Part shown: piece after piece, positions 10,184 to 18,330 of the stretch
Numbering within the stretch: the first letter of the stretch is position 1
Layout of the letters: the number at the start of each line of letters is the position of its first letter
Assembly (NCBI RefSeq): GCF_000142805.1
Contig: NC_013078.1
Span: forward strand, 682,001-746,000
DNA: 64,000 nucleotides
Source of the DNA: Lachancea thermotolerans CBS 6340
Lineage: Eukaryota; Ascomycota; Saccharomycetes; Saccharomycetales; Saccharomycetaceae
Reading direction: 5' to 3'
The notes under the pieces: generated by a model
What the model was told of the DNA's origin: nothing
Seen by the model: the letters and a program-made list of their open reading frames with translations, nothing else
Databases searched by the model: none
Program-made: the position numbers and the translations under genes

Positions 10184-10292
10184 GGCTGGAAGAGATACGA
10201 GATGGTAAAAAAATAGATAGATTTTGTTTTCTTCTTTTCCTCTCTCTCCAGGAATAATCTCATTTTCCACAGCACATATTAAAACATCAGAA

Positions 10293-11606
10293 ATGGCTAT
10301 CTCCAAGGTTCACGCTAGACAAGTCTACGACTCCCGTGGTAACCCAACCGTCGAGGTTGAGTTGACCACCGAGAAGGGTACTTTCAGATCCATTGTCCCA
10401 TCTGGTGCTTCCACCGGTGCCTACGAGGCCATCGAGTTGAGAGACGGTGACAAGTCCAAGTGGTTGGGTAAGGGTGTCTTGAAGGCTGTTGACAACGTCA
10501 ACAGCGTCATCGCCCCAGCTTTGGTCAAGGCCAACGTCGACGTCAAGAACCAGAAGGCTGTTGACGAGCTATTGTTGTCTTTGGACGGTACCCCAAACAA
10601 GTCTAAGTTGGGTGCTAACGCCGTCTTGGGTGTCTCCATGGCTGCTGCCAAGGCCGCTGCCGCTGAGAAGAACGTCCCATTGTACAAGCACTTGGCTGAC
10701 TTGTCCAACTCCAAGCAGGACTCTTACGTTTTGCCAGTTCCATTCTTGAACGTCTTGAACGGTGGTTCCCACGCTGGTGGTGCTTTGGCTCTGCAAGAGT
10801 TCATGATCGCCCCAACTGGTGCTGAGTCTTTCTCCGAGGCCATGAGAATGGGTTCCGAGGTCTACCACAACTTGAAGTCTTTGACCAAGAAGAGATACGG
10901 TCCTTCCGCCGGTAACGTCGGTGACGAGGGTGGTGTTGCTCCAAACATCCAGACTGCCGAGGAGGCTTTGGACTTGATTGTCGACGCCATCAAGGCCGCC
11001 GGTTACGAGGGTAAGATCAGCATCGGTTTGGACTCTGCTTCCTCCGAGTTCTACAAGGACGGTCTATACGACTTGGACTTCAAGAACCCAGACTCTGACA
11101 AGTCCAAGTGGTTGACTGGTAAGCAGATGGCCGAGATGTACGCTTCTTTGGTCTCCAAGTACCCAATTGTCTCCATTGAGGACCCATTCGCTGAGGACGA
11201 CTGGGAGGCTTGGTCTCACTACTACAAGACCGCCGGCATCCAGATTGTTGCCGACGACTTGACTGTCACCAACCCTCTAAGAATCAAGACCGCCATCGAG
11301 AAGAAGGCCGCCGACGCTTTGTTGTTGAAGGTCAACCAGATCGGTTCTTTGTCCGAGTCCATTGAGGCTGCTCAGGACTCTTTCGCCGCTGGCTGGGGTG
11401 TCATGGTCTCCCACAGATCTGGTGAGACTGAGGACACCTTCATTGCCGACTTGGTTGTTGGTTTGAGAACCGGTCAAATCAAGACTGGTGCTCCAGCCAG
11501 ATCTGAGAGATTGGCCAAGTTGAACCAATTGTTGAGAATTGAGGAAGAGTTGGGCTCCAAGGCTGTCTTCGCTGGTAAGAAGTTCCACAACGGTCAAAAC
11601 TTGTAA
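10293..11606 (+). CDS. ENO2: Enolase (2-phosphoglycerate dehydratase)
   Basis: 437 residues, the exact family length in yeast, from the ATG at 10293 ([20 protein letters not shown]). The frame is open about 69 bp upstream, but that part is promoter and leader. Enolase converts 2-phosphoglycerate to phosphoenolpyruvate in the cytosol. Visible catalytic residues include His160, Glu169, Glu212 and the lysine in LLLKVNQIG (about 346). Codon use is extremely biased (TTG, AGA, TCC, GTC, GGT, AAG), as expected for one of the most abundant proteins and unlike the neighbours. A single copy is seen here; S. cerevisiae has ENO1 and ENO2 as duplicates of this locus. The symbol follows the YHR174W-side gene order. 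Confidence 0.97.
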   Translation: MAISKVHARQVYDSRGNPTVEVELTTEKGTFRSIVPSGASTGAYEAIELRDGDKSKWLGKGVLKAVDNVNSVIAPALVKANVDVKNQKAVDELLLSLDGTPNKSKLGANAVLGVSMAAAKAAAAEKNVPLYKHLADLSNSKQDSYVLPVPFLNVLNGGSHAGGALALQEFMIAPTGAESFSEAMRMGSEVYHNLKSLTKKRYGPSAGNVGDEGGVAPNIQTAEEALDLIVDAIKAAGYEGKISIGLDSASSEFYKDGLYDLDFKNPDSDKSKWLTGKQMAEMYASLVSKYPIVSIEDPFAEDDWEAWSHYYKTAGIQIVADDLTVTNPLRIKTAIEKKAADALLLKVNQIGSLSESIEAAQDSFAAGWGVMVSHRSGETEDTFIADLVVGLRTGQIKTGAPARSERLAKLNQLLRIEEELGSKAVFAGKKFHNGQNL

Positions 11607-11776
11607 GTTTTTCAAGCGGCCTGAACCCTTGAAATTATACAGATTATGAATTTAAAGTTTTAACGAAAATATACGTGATTTCTCAGTGATCTATTTTGTT
11701 TATTATTTTTGATGCTGTTTGTTCTGTTAACGATATGAACCGTTTACAGTGCGTCCTAACCGTGAGCATATAATTT

Positions 11777-11784
11777 TATATAAG
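11777..11784 (+). promoter_or_regulatory. TATA box of CTR2
   Basis: TATATAAG lies 86 bp before the CTR2 ATG in the 263-bp gap after enolase. No Mac1 copper-response element (TTTGCTC) was seen in that gap. Confidence 0.55.
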
Positions 11785-11869
11785 TTGGGTTCGATATCTG
11801 GCTCTCCAGGGACCACGTTTCTTCAGGTTCACGTTAGAGGTTGCATTCCCAACTATAGGGCACTCAAAG

Positions 11870-12322
11870 ATGGAACACTCAATGATGGACCACGGTGACA
11901 TGGGACATGGCGACATGGGACATGATGACATGTGCTCCATGAACATGCTCTTTACGTGGAACTACAAAAACACCTGTGTCGTGTTCAAATGGTGGCATAT
12001 TCGTACGCTACCACATCTGCTGCTCAGCATGATCGTGGTCGCCGCATCCGCCTACCTGTATGAGTACATGAAGTACTACAGTGCAAAGTCCACCGCCAGC
12101 CGGGCGGCGGGCGCGGCGAATTTGAGCCACACCAAAGCCGCGAAAATGAAGAGCGCCAGCTGGTATGGTGCTCAGGTTGGCTTTTCGTTCATGCTGATGC
12201 TGGTATTCATGACCTTCAACGGGTGGTTGATGTTAGCCGTCGTCGCGGGCGCTGCCTGGGGCCACTATTCCTGGGGACACCTTACGGAGGGGCTTGCCCA
12301 CAACTCCTTGGCATGCCACTGA
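11870..12322 (+). CDS. CTR2: Low-affinity vacuolar copper transporter Ctr2
   Basis: 150 residues (S. cerevisiae 189, with a longer N-terminus). The N-terminus is a Met/His/Asp tandem repeat, HGDMGHGDMGHDDM, of the copper-binding type. It is followed by the conserved CSMNMLFTWNYKNTCVVFKWW. Three membrane segments follow: about 48-66, then FSFMLMLVFMTFNGWL with the MxxxM copper filter, then a segment carrying GAAWGHYSWG (GxxxG trimer packing). The C-terminus SLACH matches the yeast protein and includes a metal-binding Cys-His. Ctr2 releases copper from the vacuole. ENO-CTR2-FMO1 order is as on S. cerevisiae chromosome VIII. Confidence 0.92.
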   Translation: MEHSMMDHGDMGHGDMGHDDMCSMNMLFTWNYKNTCVVFKWWHIRTLPHLLLSMIVVAASAYLYEYMKYYSAKSTASRAAGAANLSHTKAAKMKSASWYGAQVGFSFMLMLVFMTFNGWLMLAVVAGAAWGHYSWGHLTEGLAHNSLACH

Positions 12323-12495
12323 GTCCGCAAGCCTGTAAGCTTCTATATAGCGATGGATAGCAGTACACTGGATTTTATTAGCAAAACTTGTCACAGGGGT
12401 ATCAACCTGAGACTTACCTTTAATTAGTTTGAACAAATGAAATGTCGAACAAACGAGCAAACAAGCACAACTATTTCCGCTGATATCACCTATAG

Positions 12496-13806
12496 ATGAC
12501 AAGAAGCGTTGAGAAAGTAGCGATAATTGGGGCAGGACCAGGCGGCCTGGCAGCCGCAAGGGTCTTTCTAGCCAATTCCAACTTCGATATAGTGCTCTAT
12601 GAACGGAGTCAGAATGTCGGTGGAGTGTGGTACTACCCACCCAATGCGCCTCACAAGGACACAGCCATGTATGACGAGCTGGAAACCAACTTGTGCAAGG
12701 AAATCATGCAGTTCAGTGGGTTCCCGTTCCCTGAAACTGCCCCTACATTCCCCAATAGAACGCATGTCGAGGATTACTTACAAGCATATTTCCATACGTT
12801 TATCGAGCCTAATTCGCGCGTCGATGTCAGGCTAGGGTGTAATGTGGAACGGCTAGAGAAGATCAACGGCTCATGGCATATATACGCCAAGCACTCGTTA
12901 CAGGCTGTCGACTACGTCGTGGTTGCCAACGGACATTTTGATGTCCCTTACATCCCTTGGCATCTCCCAGGGTTAGAGCAGTGGATCTCGCAAGACCCTA
13001 TGAGTATTCTTCATTCCAAGGGCTTTGAATCTTGTAAGTTTTGCCGCGGGAAAAACGTTTTAGTGGTCGGCAACGGCAGCTCCGGCTCTGACATCACGAA
13101 CCAGGTGAGCACAACTGCTAATCATGTGTTCCATAGTGTTACTGACATCTCTAAAACGAATTGGGAGGCAAATACCGCGGTGACAGCCGTTACCACTATC
13201 TCGGAGCTGGACTATGCCCATGAGCGCTCGGTTCGACTACAAGACGGGAGTATCCTGACACATATCGACTACATTATTTGGGCTACAGGCTACATGTATG
13301 ACTTGCCATTCTTACGTAGCTACCGACCACTAATTTTGGGAGCCGACTGCGACTCCAAACCTGCGCGGAGACTCTATAACGTGTGGGAACAGCTCGCGTT
13401 CACCGAAGACCCCACCTTGGCATTTTCACTGCTATGCAAAAACGTAGTTCCATTCCCGCTCGCTGAGCTGCAGGCCGCAGTAATGGTCAAAGTTTTCAAA
13501 GGCGAGTTGGAAGTTCCTCCTTCCGGTGGACAAGCAGCGTTGTCAGGTGAGTCGCCAAGCGACGCAGCAAATTCATCGAAGAACTATCACTCATTAATCA
13601 CCCCCAGAGATATCGAGTACTGTCGAGAGCTTCAGGCTCTTCTCGATGCACACGACAGTGCCGACGACCCTTTCCAGCCTGTGCGCTGGGACGAGCGCAT
13701 GGCAGCTTTACGCTACCAAACCGGTGCTATGAAACAAGAACGCACAAAGTTGCTGGTCAAGAACGCTAAAGAGTTCAGGGAACAAAACCAGCCCTATAGG
13801 CTCTAA
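12496..13806 (+). CDS. FMO1: Flavin-containing monooxygenase Fmo1
   Basis: 436 residues (S. cerevisiae about 432). The FAD-binding GAGPGG is at 12-17, a second Rossmann motif for NADPH (GNGSSG) at 192-197, and the FMO signature ATGYMYDLPFL at 263-273. In yeast this enzyme oxidises biological thiols, such as glutathione to its disulphide, and helps set the redox state for disulphide bond formation on the cytosolic face of the ER. The ATG at 12496 is followed directly by the FAD domain, so the start is secure. It is followed by a 1.26-kb gap where S. cerevisiae has YHR177W. Confidence 0.92.
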   Translation: MTRSVEKVAIIGAGPGGLAAARVFLANSNFDIVLYERSQNVGGVWYYPPNAPHKDTAMYDELETNLCKEIMQFSGFPFPETAPTFPNRTHVEDYLQAYFHTFIEPNSRVDVRLGCNVERLEKINGSWHIYAKHSLQAVDYVVVANGHFDVPYIPWHLPGLEQWISQDPMSILHSKGFESCKFCRGKNVLVVGNGSSGSDITNQVSTTANHVFHSVTDISKTNWEANTAVTAVTTISELDYAHERSVRLQDGSILTHIDYIIWATGYMYDLPFLRSYRPLILGADCDSKPARRLYNVWEQLAFTEDPTLAFSLLCKNVVPFPLAELQAAVMVKVFKGELEVPPSGGQAALSGESPSDAANSSKNYHSLITPRDIEYCRELQALLDAHDSADDPFQPVRWDERMAALRYQTGAMKQERTKLLVKNAKEFREQNQPYRL

Positions 13807-13845
13807 TAATAATTTGGAAACTATACAAACCGACAAGGCTGGCCT

Positions 13846-13857
13846 CCCCCCCCCCCC
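13846..13857 (+). repeat. Homopolymer tract of 12 C
   Basis: Twelve C in a row, 40 bp after the FMO1 stop. It is probably a slippage-prone tract in the FMO1 3' UTR, and also a likely sequencing-error position. Confidence 0.8.
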
Positions 13858-14237
13858 TCTTCCCATGTTTTAAAATGCGTATCAAGAGTGCGCCATTGTT
13901 CGCTATATTTCAAAACTTATGCCCTAAAGATCCCTTCCACGGTGTCTTGTCCTAATTTATGCTACCGATGATGCATTCTGAGAAATACATAGAGTGTGCC
14001 CGCCTTGTGCTGTCTTTCAACCTCTCAAACGACCTCTTGTTTTTCCACCTCTGAGGCAAGCAGCAAAGAATGCGCCAGCGGGCTCTGAAGCACATCCTAA
14101 AAACCAACAGTGGGCACATAGCATGTCAACTTTCGCGGCCGGAAGACCCCTTTGCCCGTAACAGAACTCATTAGTGGATTTGAAGCTCCTCCCTCAGGTT
14201 GACCCATTGAAAATTCGCAGCGCTATCACAGGTTGAC

Positions 14238-14255
14238 GGAGTTTTATAAAACTCC
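14238..14255. repeat. 18-bp perfect palindrome containing TTTATAAAA
   Basis: GGAGTTTTA is followed directly by its complement TAAAACTCC, with no spacer. The centre is TATA-like, so it may equally be part of a core promoter. Confidence 0.7.
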
Positions 14256-14424
14256 CGGAGTGCCCCAGATTGAAGGTGATCAGCGGTATTGAAAAAAGCC
14301 TTCAGAATCGGCAAACAGGGCTAGCGAAGCTAATTCTCCTTCCGCAGCTAGATTCTTTTATGGTATACCCATGCTGGGAAAGGTCGACTACTGTGGGTAT
14401 AAGAGGCTTTGGGTACACTTTATG

Positions 14425-14451
14425 CTTGAAGAGCACGTCGTGCTCTTCAAG
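14425..14451. repeat. 27-bp perfect palindrome (13-bp arms, 1-bp spacer)
   Basis: CTTGAAGAGCACG, then T, then the exact complement. The core GCACGTCGTGC at 14433-14443 recurs as GCACGACGTGC at 14643-14653, with centres 210 bp apart. An arm of this length is not expected by chance in a window of this size. Confidence 0.85.
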
Positions 14452-15065
14452 AAATGCAAAATAAACTTCACTTGAGAAGCTCAGACCGTGTAACACAAGC
14501 AGAAACGAACCAACCGCGCCTAGAACGGTCTCGCAGATGGAAAATTCTGCTTTGGAAAACTTCAAGGGTCAATGCAAATATTTTTGGGCGCTTCTTTCTC
14601 AAGACACACAACTGGCCTGCTAAGCTTTCGAGTCCACAATTTGCACGACGTGCATTTTTCCGTGAGCAACAGTCGCCAAGGCTAACATGGAAACCTCACT
14701 CAGGACAACACTGGCTATGAAAAGTTCACCATGCTTGTAAGAACTCGAAAGAAGCAGCTTTCTGAAACACTCAGCAGCCCTCAAAAGAGGCATCGATACC
14801 TCAGAGCAACAAGTTACGGGTACCCCCCACTTAGTACCTAGCTGTTTGCGGGCCATTCGGAGCTATTTTGCCTCATGCTTCACGTGCTAACCAATACATG
14901 TCGCTGTTTACGTAACCTCTATTGTACGAAGCCATAAGATCCTTATCTTCAATCCTCTCATATTAGATTTGTGTTTCTCGTATATAGTGTTCTTGGGATT
15001 CATCTTCGACCAAAGATGCCAAATCAACAAGATGAGTTGAGTACTTAGGCCGATGAGACCTCAAA

Positions 15066-16970
15066 ATGGAGGATGGGCTTAGCACAGAGATTAACGATAA
15101 CGGGAAGCGCTATGAGTCTTACTCTTGTTCACGGTGCCGGAAGCTGAAAAAGAGGTGCTCCAAAGAGTCGCCGGTATGCGTTAGTTGCGCGAAAGCCGGA
15201 GAGACCTGCACATATCCCGGAAGAGCACCGCGAAGAACCAAAAGAGAACTGGAAATGGTACGGCGGAAAACCTCTACGTCTCTGCAGCCCGGAAACAAGC
15301 GTAGCCGCAGCTCAGAGTCTGCAAGCCGTTACGAAACCGCGGACGAGGAATACGACAGTAACGACCCAGGCCGTACTTACGGGCTTGCTGAAAGTGACGC
15401 CGAAAGAGAGAGCGTAAACTCCTCAGAACCAGCATCAATCCTCAGCATGCTAACCGGTATCAACGACGCTAGTCCACCACCGCAGGTCCACGCCCAGGGC
15501 GTTTTGGAACACGAGCTGCACAAGCCGGACTCGATCCCGATCAAGGCCTCTTCGATCCAGATAGAGACCGTCACTGCAGTCTTTAAGGGCGGCAGGACCA
15601 CGCCGATGGTGGAACCTAATGGCAGCTTCAAGCATATCGAGCGCCCACTCTACGACCGCTTCATAGCGGCCTATTTCAAACATAATCACAGATCGTACCC
15701 TCTTCTCAACAAAATCGAGTTTTTAAACAAGGTTTCCACCATCAGAGATTTCAAGGAAATGGACGAGAAGTATGACAGTACTTTCATTTTCGAGCTTTAT
15801 ATGGTGATGGCCATTGGATGCACCACCTTACAACGAGCAGGCATTTTGAGCAAGAACGAAGAGCACTTGAGTGAACATTTTGCCTACATTGCGATGAAGA
15901 AGTTTTGCACTGTGATGCACCAGCAGAATGTGAATACAATAACTTGCCTCCTTTTACTGGGAATTTACTCTTTCTTCGAACCCCAAGGTGTGTCTTCATG
16001 GACTATCAGCGGGGTGATAATGAGACTAACTATAGGATTGGGGCTGCATAGGGCGCTAACTGCACGAAAAATGAAGAGTATGACGGTAGTTGAAGTCGAA
16101 ATGCGGTACAGGGCTTTCTGGAGCTTCTATAGCTTCGAGAGGCTAGTCTCGACCTCCTTGGGCAGAATTTCAGCAATAGACGATGACGACATCAGTGTTC
16201 CGCTGCCGCGCGCCCTGTACGCTGAGGAAGCCGAAGACATCGAAGTTACAATAATGATGATCTCGCTTCGAAAGATGGGTGGCACGATATACAAAAAGGT
16301 CCACAGCGTGGGGGCTGGCAAACAGAAGCTTTCCTCAGATGAAAAGCAATGTATCATAGATGACTTAAGACACCAGCTGGATACCCTCTACGAGCGGGAA
16401 CGAGAAAAAATTAGGGTTGCCAATTCCGCTTCCTTTCCGAGTAAAGCCAGCTCGTGTATATCATTCCACACTTCGGACATTTGGTTAGCCATGCGGTATG
16501 CTCAACTGCAAATCATGCTGTACCGACCTTCTGCATTAATTCCAAAGCCTCCCATGGAGTCGTTATCGATACTGGGCGACTTCTGTCTCCAGGCGCTGAA
16601 ACACACTTACACATTATACAAGAAAAAGCTTCAGCCTCTAAACTGGATCACTCTTTTTAGAACCCTTACTATTTGCAACACCATGCTTTATTGTCTGTGT
16701 CAATGGAGCATTGACCTCATCGAAAGCAAGATTGAGATTCAGCAGTGTGTGGAAATATTGCAGCATTTTGGTGAAAAATGGGTTTTCGCGGCTAAGTGTG
16801 CAGATGTGTTTCAAACCATCAGCACTGCTATCCTTGACATCAGTTTAAGCAACGGGCAAGTTCCGAACATGGACAAGCTCACAAGGGAGCTCTTTGGAGC
16901 CAGTAACGAGTATCAGGATATTTTGGATGACAACAACGTCGATATATCATGGGTTGATAGACTTGTATAA
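15066..16970 (+). CDS. STB5: Zn2Cys6 transcription factor Stb5
   Basis: 634 residues (S. cerevisiae 743). The binuclear zinc cluster uses Cys21, 24, 31, 38, 41 and 48 (C-x2-C-x6-C-x6-C-x2-C-x6-C), followed by the basic linker PGRAPRRTKREL typical of Stb5. The fungal transcription factor middle homology region covers about 190-480. In S. cerevisiae Stb5 activates NADPH-producing and pentose-phosphate genes under oxidative stress and pairs with Pdr1 in drug resistance. GND1, a known target there, lies 4 kb downstream. The start is an ATG 19 residues before the first cysteine-cluster residues. The order FMO1-STB5-SVP26 agrees with chromosome VIII. Confidence 0.9.
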   Translation: MEDGLSTEINDNGKRYESYSCSRCRKLKKRCSKESPVCVSCAKAGETCTYPGRAPRRTKRELEMVRRKTSTSLQPGNKRSRSSESASRYETADEEYDSNDPGRTYGLAESDAERESVNSSEPASILSMLTGINDASPPPQVHAQGVLEHELHKPDSIPIKASSIQIETVTAVFKGGRTTPMVEPNGSFKHIERPLYDRFIAAYFKHNHRSYPLLNKIEFLNKVSTIRDFKEMDEKYDSTFIFELYMVMAIGCTTLQRAGILSKNEEHLSEHFAYIAMKKFCTVMHQQNVNTITCLLLLGIYSFFEPQGVSSWTISGVIMRLTIGLGLHRALTARKMKSMTVVEVEMRYRAFWSFYSFERLVSTSLGRISAIDDDDISVPLPRALYAEEAEDIEVTIMMISLRKMGGTIYKKVHSVGAGKQKLSSDEKQCIIDDLRHQLDTLYEREREKIRVANSASFPSKASSCISFHTSDIWLAMRYAQLQIMLYRPSALIPKPPMESLSILGDFCLQALKHTYTLYKKKLQPLNWITLFRTLTICNTMLYCLCQWSIDLIESKIEIQQCVEILQHFGEKWVFAAKCADVFQTISTAILDISLSNGQVPNMDKLTRELFGASNEYQDILDDNNVDISWVDRLV

Positions 16971-17088
16971 TTTAACTGCAATCAACGTAAAACTCCTGTC
17001 GAGAACTTCACAGGCTTGTAGTTAGTGCCGTTTGTGGTAATTAAATAAAGACTCATATATCGTCTGTAAGTTTCCCACATCAAAGGTT

Positions 17089-17160
17089 GCCTCCTTAGCT
17101 TAGTGGTAGAGCGTTGCACTTGTAATGCAAAGGTCGCTAGTTCAATTCTGGCAGGGGGCA
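17089..17160 (+). tRNA. tT(UGU): tRNA-Thr (anticodon UGU)
   Basis: 72 nt, no intron. The acceptor stem pairs GCCTCCT with AGGGGGC (one G-T wobble), with discriminator A. The anticodon stem TTGCA/TGCAA encloses CTTGTAA, giving anticodon TGT, which reads ACA. A box TAGCTTAGTGG and B box AGTTCAATTCT are present. Nine T at 17162-17170 form the RNA polymerase III terminator. It is very close to the yeast tRNA-Thr(UGU) sequence. Confidence 0.97.
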
Positions 17161-17411
17161 ATTTTTTTTTGTGAGAACCCATAAAAGCGGCAAGAGATGA
17201 AAGCGGACCCTAATATGAGACAGTGTCAACCGGTTGAGAGAAATGAGCGTTTCAGCGTTCTGGCAAATCTCATGTTGCGGTTCAAGATTTTACTGAGTAC
17301 CCTTTACTGCGGATCATTTAGTACGCATGACAAAGTTCATCAAAATTATTGATACACTGAGACTGAACGAATTCCATTTCACGAATGTAAAGCAGGTCAG
17401 CAGAAGCCACT

Positions 17412-18092
17412 ATGATTCTTCAAGCTTTGTCATATGCGGGTACTGTGTTGGGTTTCTTATTCCTAACACTGTCTATTGCCTCTGGTTTGTATTACATTAG
17501 CGAACTTGTGGAGGAGCACTCGGAGCCTACAAAAAGGTTCCTAACAAGGGCCATCTACGGGATCATTATCCTTTATGTGTTCTTGCTTATTTTGGACTCC
17601 TTCCCTTTCAAGCTGAGTGTGTTTTCGATTGTTTCATACTTGGTCTACTTGCAAAATCTTAAACACTTCCCTTTCATCTCGCTAAAGAGCCCCACACTAC
17701 TCGCCAGCTGTGTACTGGTGGCTTTGAATCACTACTTTTGGTTCAAACATTTCAATGACACGGAAGTGCCTCCTCAGTTCCGCTACGACCCTAATTACAT
17801 CCCACGGAGGCGCGCAAGTTTCACGGAAGTTGCTTCCTTCTTTGGCATCTGTGTATGGTTTGTGCCATTTGCGTTATTCGTCTCACTTTCAGCAGGTGAC
17901 AACGTGTTGCCTACGACTACCGCGGGCCTTGCAAAGAAGTCGGACAGTGCGGACGCCAACTCTCCTAGATTCCGCAAGAAAGCCACTGGCTTAGTCCGTG
18001 TGGTCATTGATTCAATCAGGGCTTACTTCTACTCAGCCGCCCGTGTCTTTGGTTACGATATAGATCCCAACAGAGGCAGGCTTGTGGTGTAG
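17412..18092 (+). CDS. SVP26: ER/Golgi cargo adaptor Svp26 (TEX261 family)
   Basis: 226 residues (S. cerevisiae 228). Four predicted membrane segments lie at about 7-28, 45-63, 92-107 and 140-162. The family motif SGLYYISELVEEHSEPTKR follows the first segment. Svp26 sorts type II membrane proteins such as the mannosyltransferases Ktr3 and Mnn2 into COPII vesicles and is itself found in early Golgi. The C-terminal tail (after about 165) is cytosolic and basic. The start is the first ATG. It lies 251 bp after the tRNA-Thr gene, and no LTR remnant is seen between them. Confidence 0.93.
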   Translation: MILQALSYAGTVLGFLFLTLSIASGLYYISELVEEHSEPTKRFLTRAIYGIIILYVFLLILDSFPFKLSVFSIVSYLVYLQNLKHFPFISLKSPTLLASCVLVALNHYFWFKHFNDTEVPPQFRYDPNYIPRRRASFTEVASFFGICVWFVPFALFVSLSAGDNVLPTTTAGLAKKSDSADANSPRFRKKATGLVRVVIDSIRAYFYSAARVFGYDIDPNRGRLVV

Positions 18093-18330
18093 CCTTTTAT
18101 TACAAGCGCTCTATAATGTATAAAAGTTCTGCATTTGCATAATTAACTGACGAAACCTCAAAGGTAAGACCTCAAGTTACGTGGTTCTTTGTTTCTACTT
18201 ATTTTATTTGGGGTATTTGTGGGGCCTAATCTGAGATTCTGTCGCAAGTTTAAAAATTCAATGTGATGCGATCCCACGAAAACAATAAACAACAGTGCAA
18301 GAAGCATCAATCGTTGAAAAAGTTCAGCCC

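Larger units (their letters stand above)
9469..10292. other. SPC97-enolase intergenic region (824 bp), enolase promoter
   Basis: No gene is seen. In order: a 12-bp palindrome TGATGTACATCA at 9466-9477, overlapping the SPC97 stop; two Cbf1-type RTCACGTG sites (CACGTG at 9462-9467 and 9496-9501); a GC-rich inverted repeat (9663-9698); a cluster of CTTCC boxes (9842-9988); a Rap1-like site (10017-10026); a G/T-rich tract (about 10060-10146); a TATA box (10177-10183); and a pyrimidine-rich leader (about 10218-10250) of the kind found before highly expressed glycolytic genes. Confidence 0.7.
13807..15065. other. FMO1-STB5 gap (1.26 kb) with clustered inverted repeats, no recognised gene
   Basis: No supported gene is present; the longest frames (64-88 codons, for example 14302-14565 minus) resemble nothing I know. 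S. cerevisiae has YHR177W at this position, but no trace of it was recognised. The gap holds a 12-C tract (13846-13857) and four perfect inverted repeats: GGAGTTTTA/TAAAACTCC (14238-14255), TATACCCA/TGGGTATA (14364-14371 and 14394-14401), a 27-bp palindrome (14425-14451) and TGCACG-A-CGTGCA (14642-14654). The STB5 promoter presumably occupies the right end. Confidence 0.6.

Noticed and set aside
18295-18330. Open frame upstream of the RGD3 ATG, beginning at GTG; similar GTG or TTG extensions at the globin gene, SSP1, PFS1-like, GPI16, APL6 and MES1.
   Set aside because: Yeast nuclear genes start at ATG with rare exceptions, and the known protein N-termini begin at the first ATG. Only the YGR266W homologue had an extension with suggestive content.
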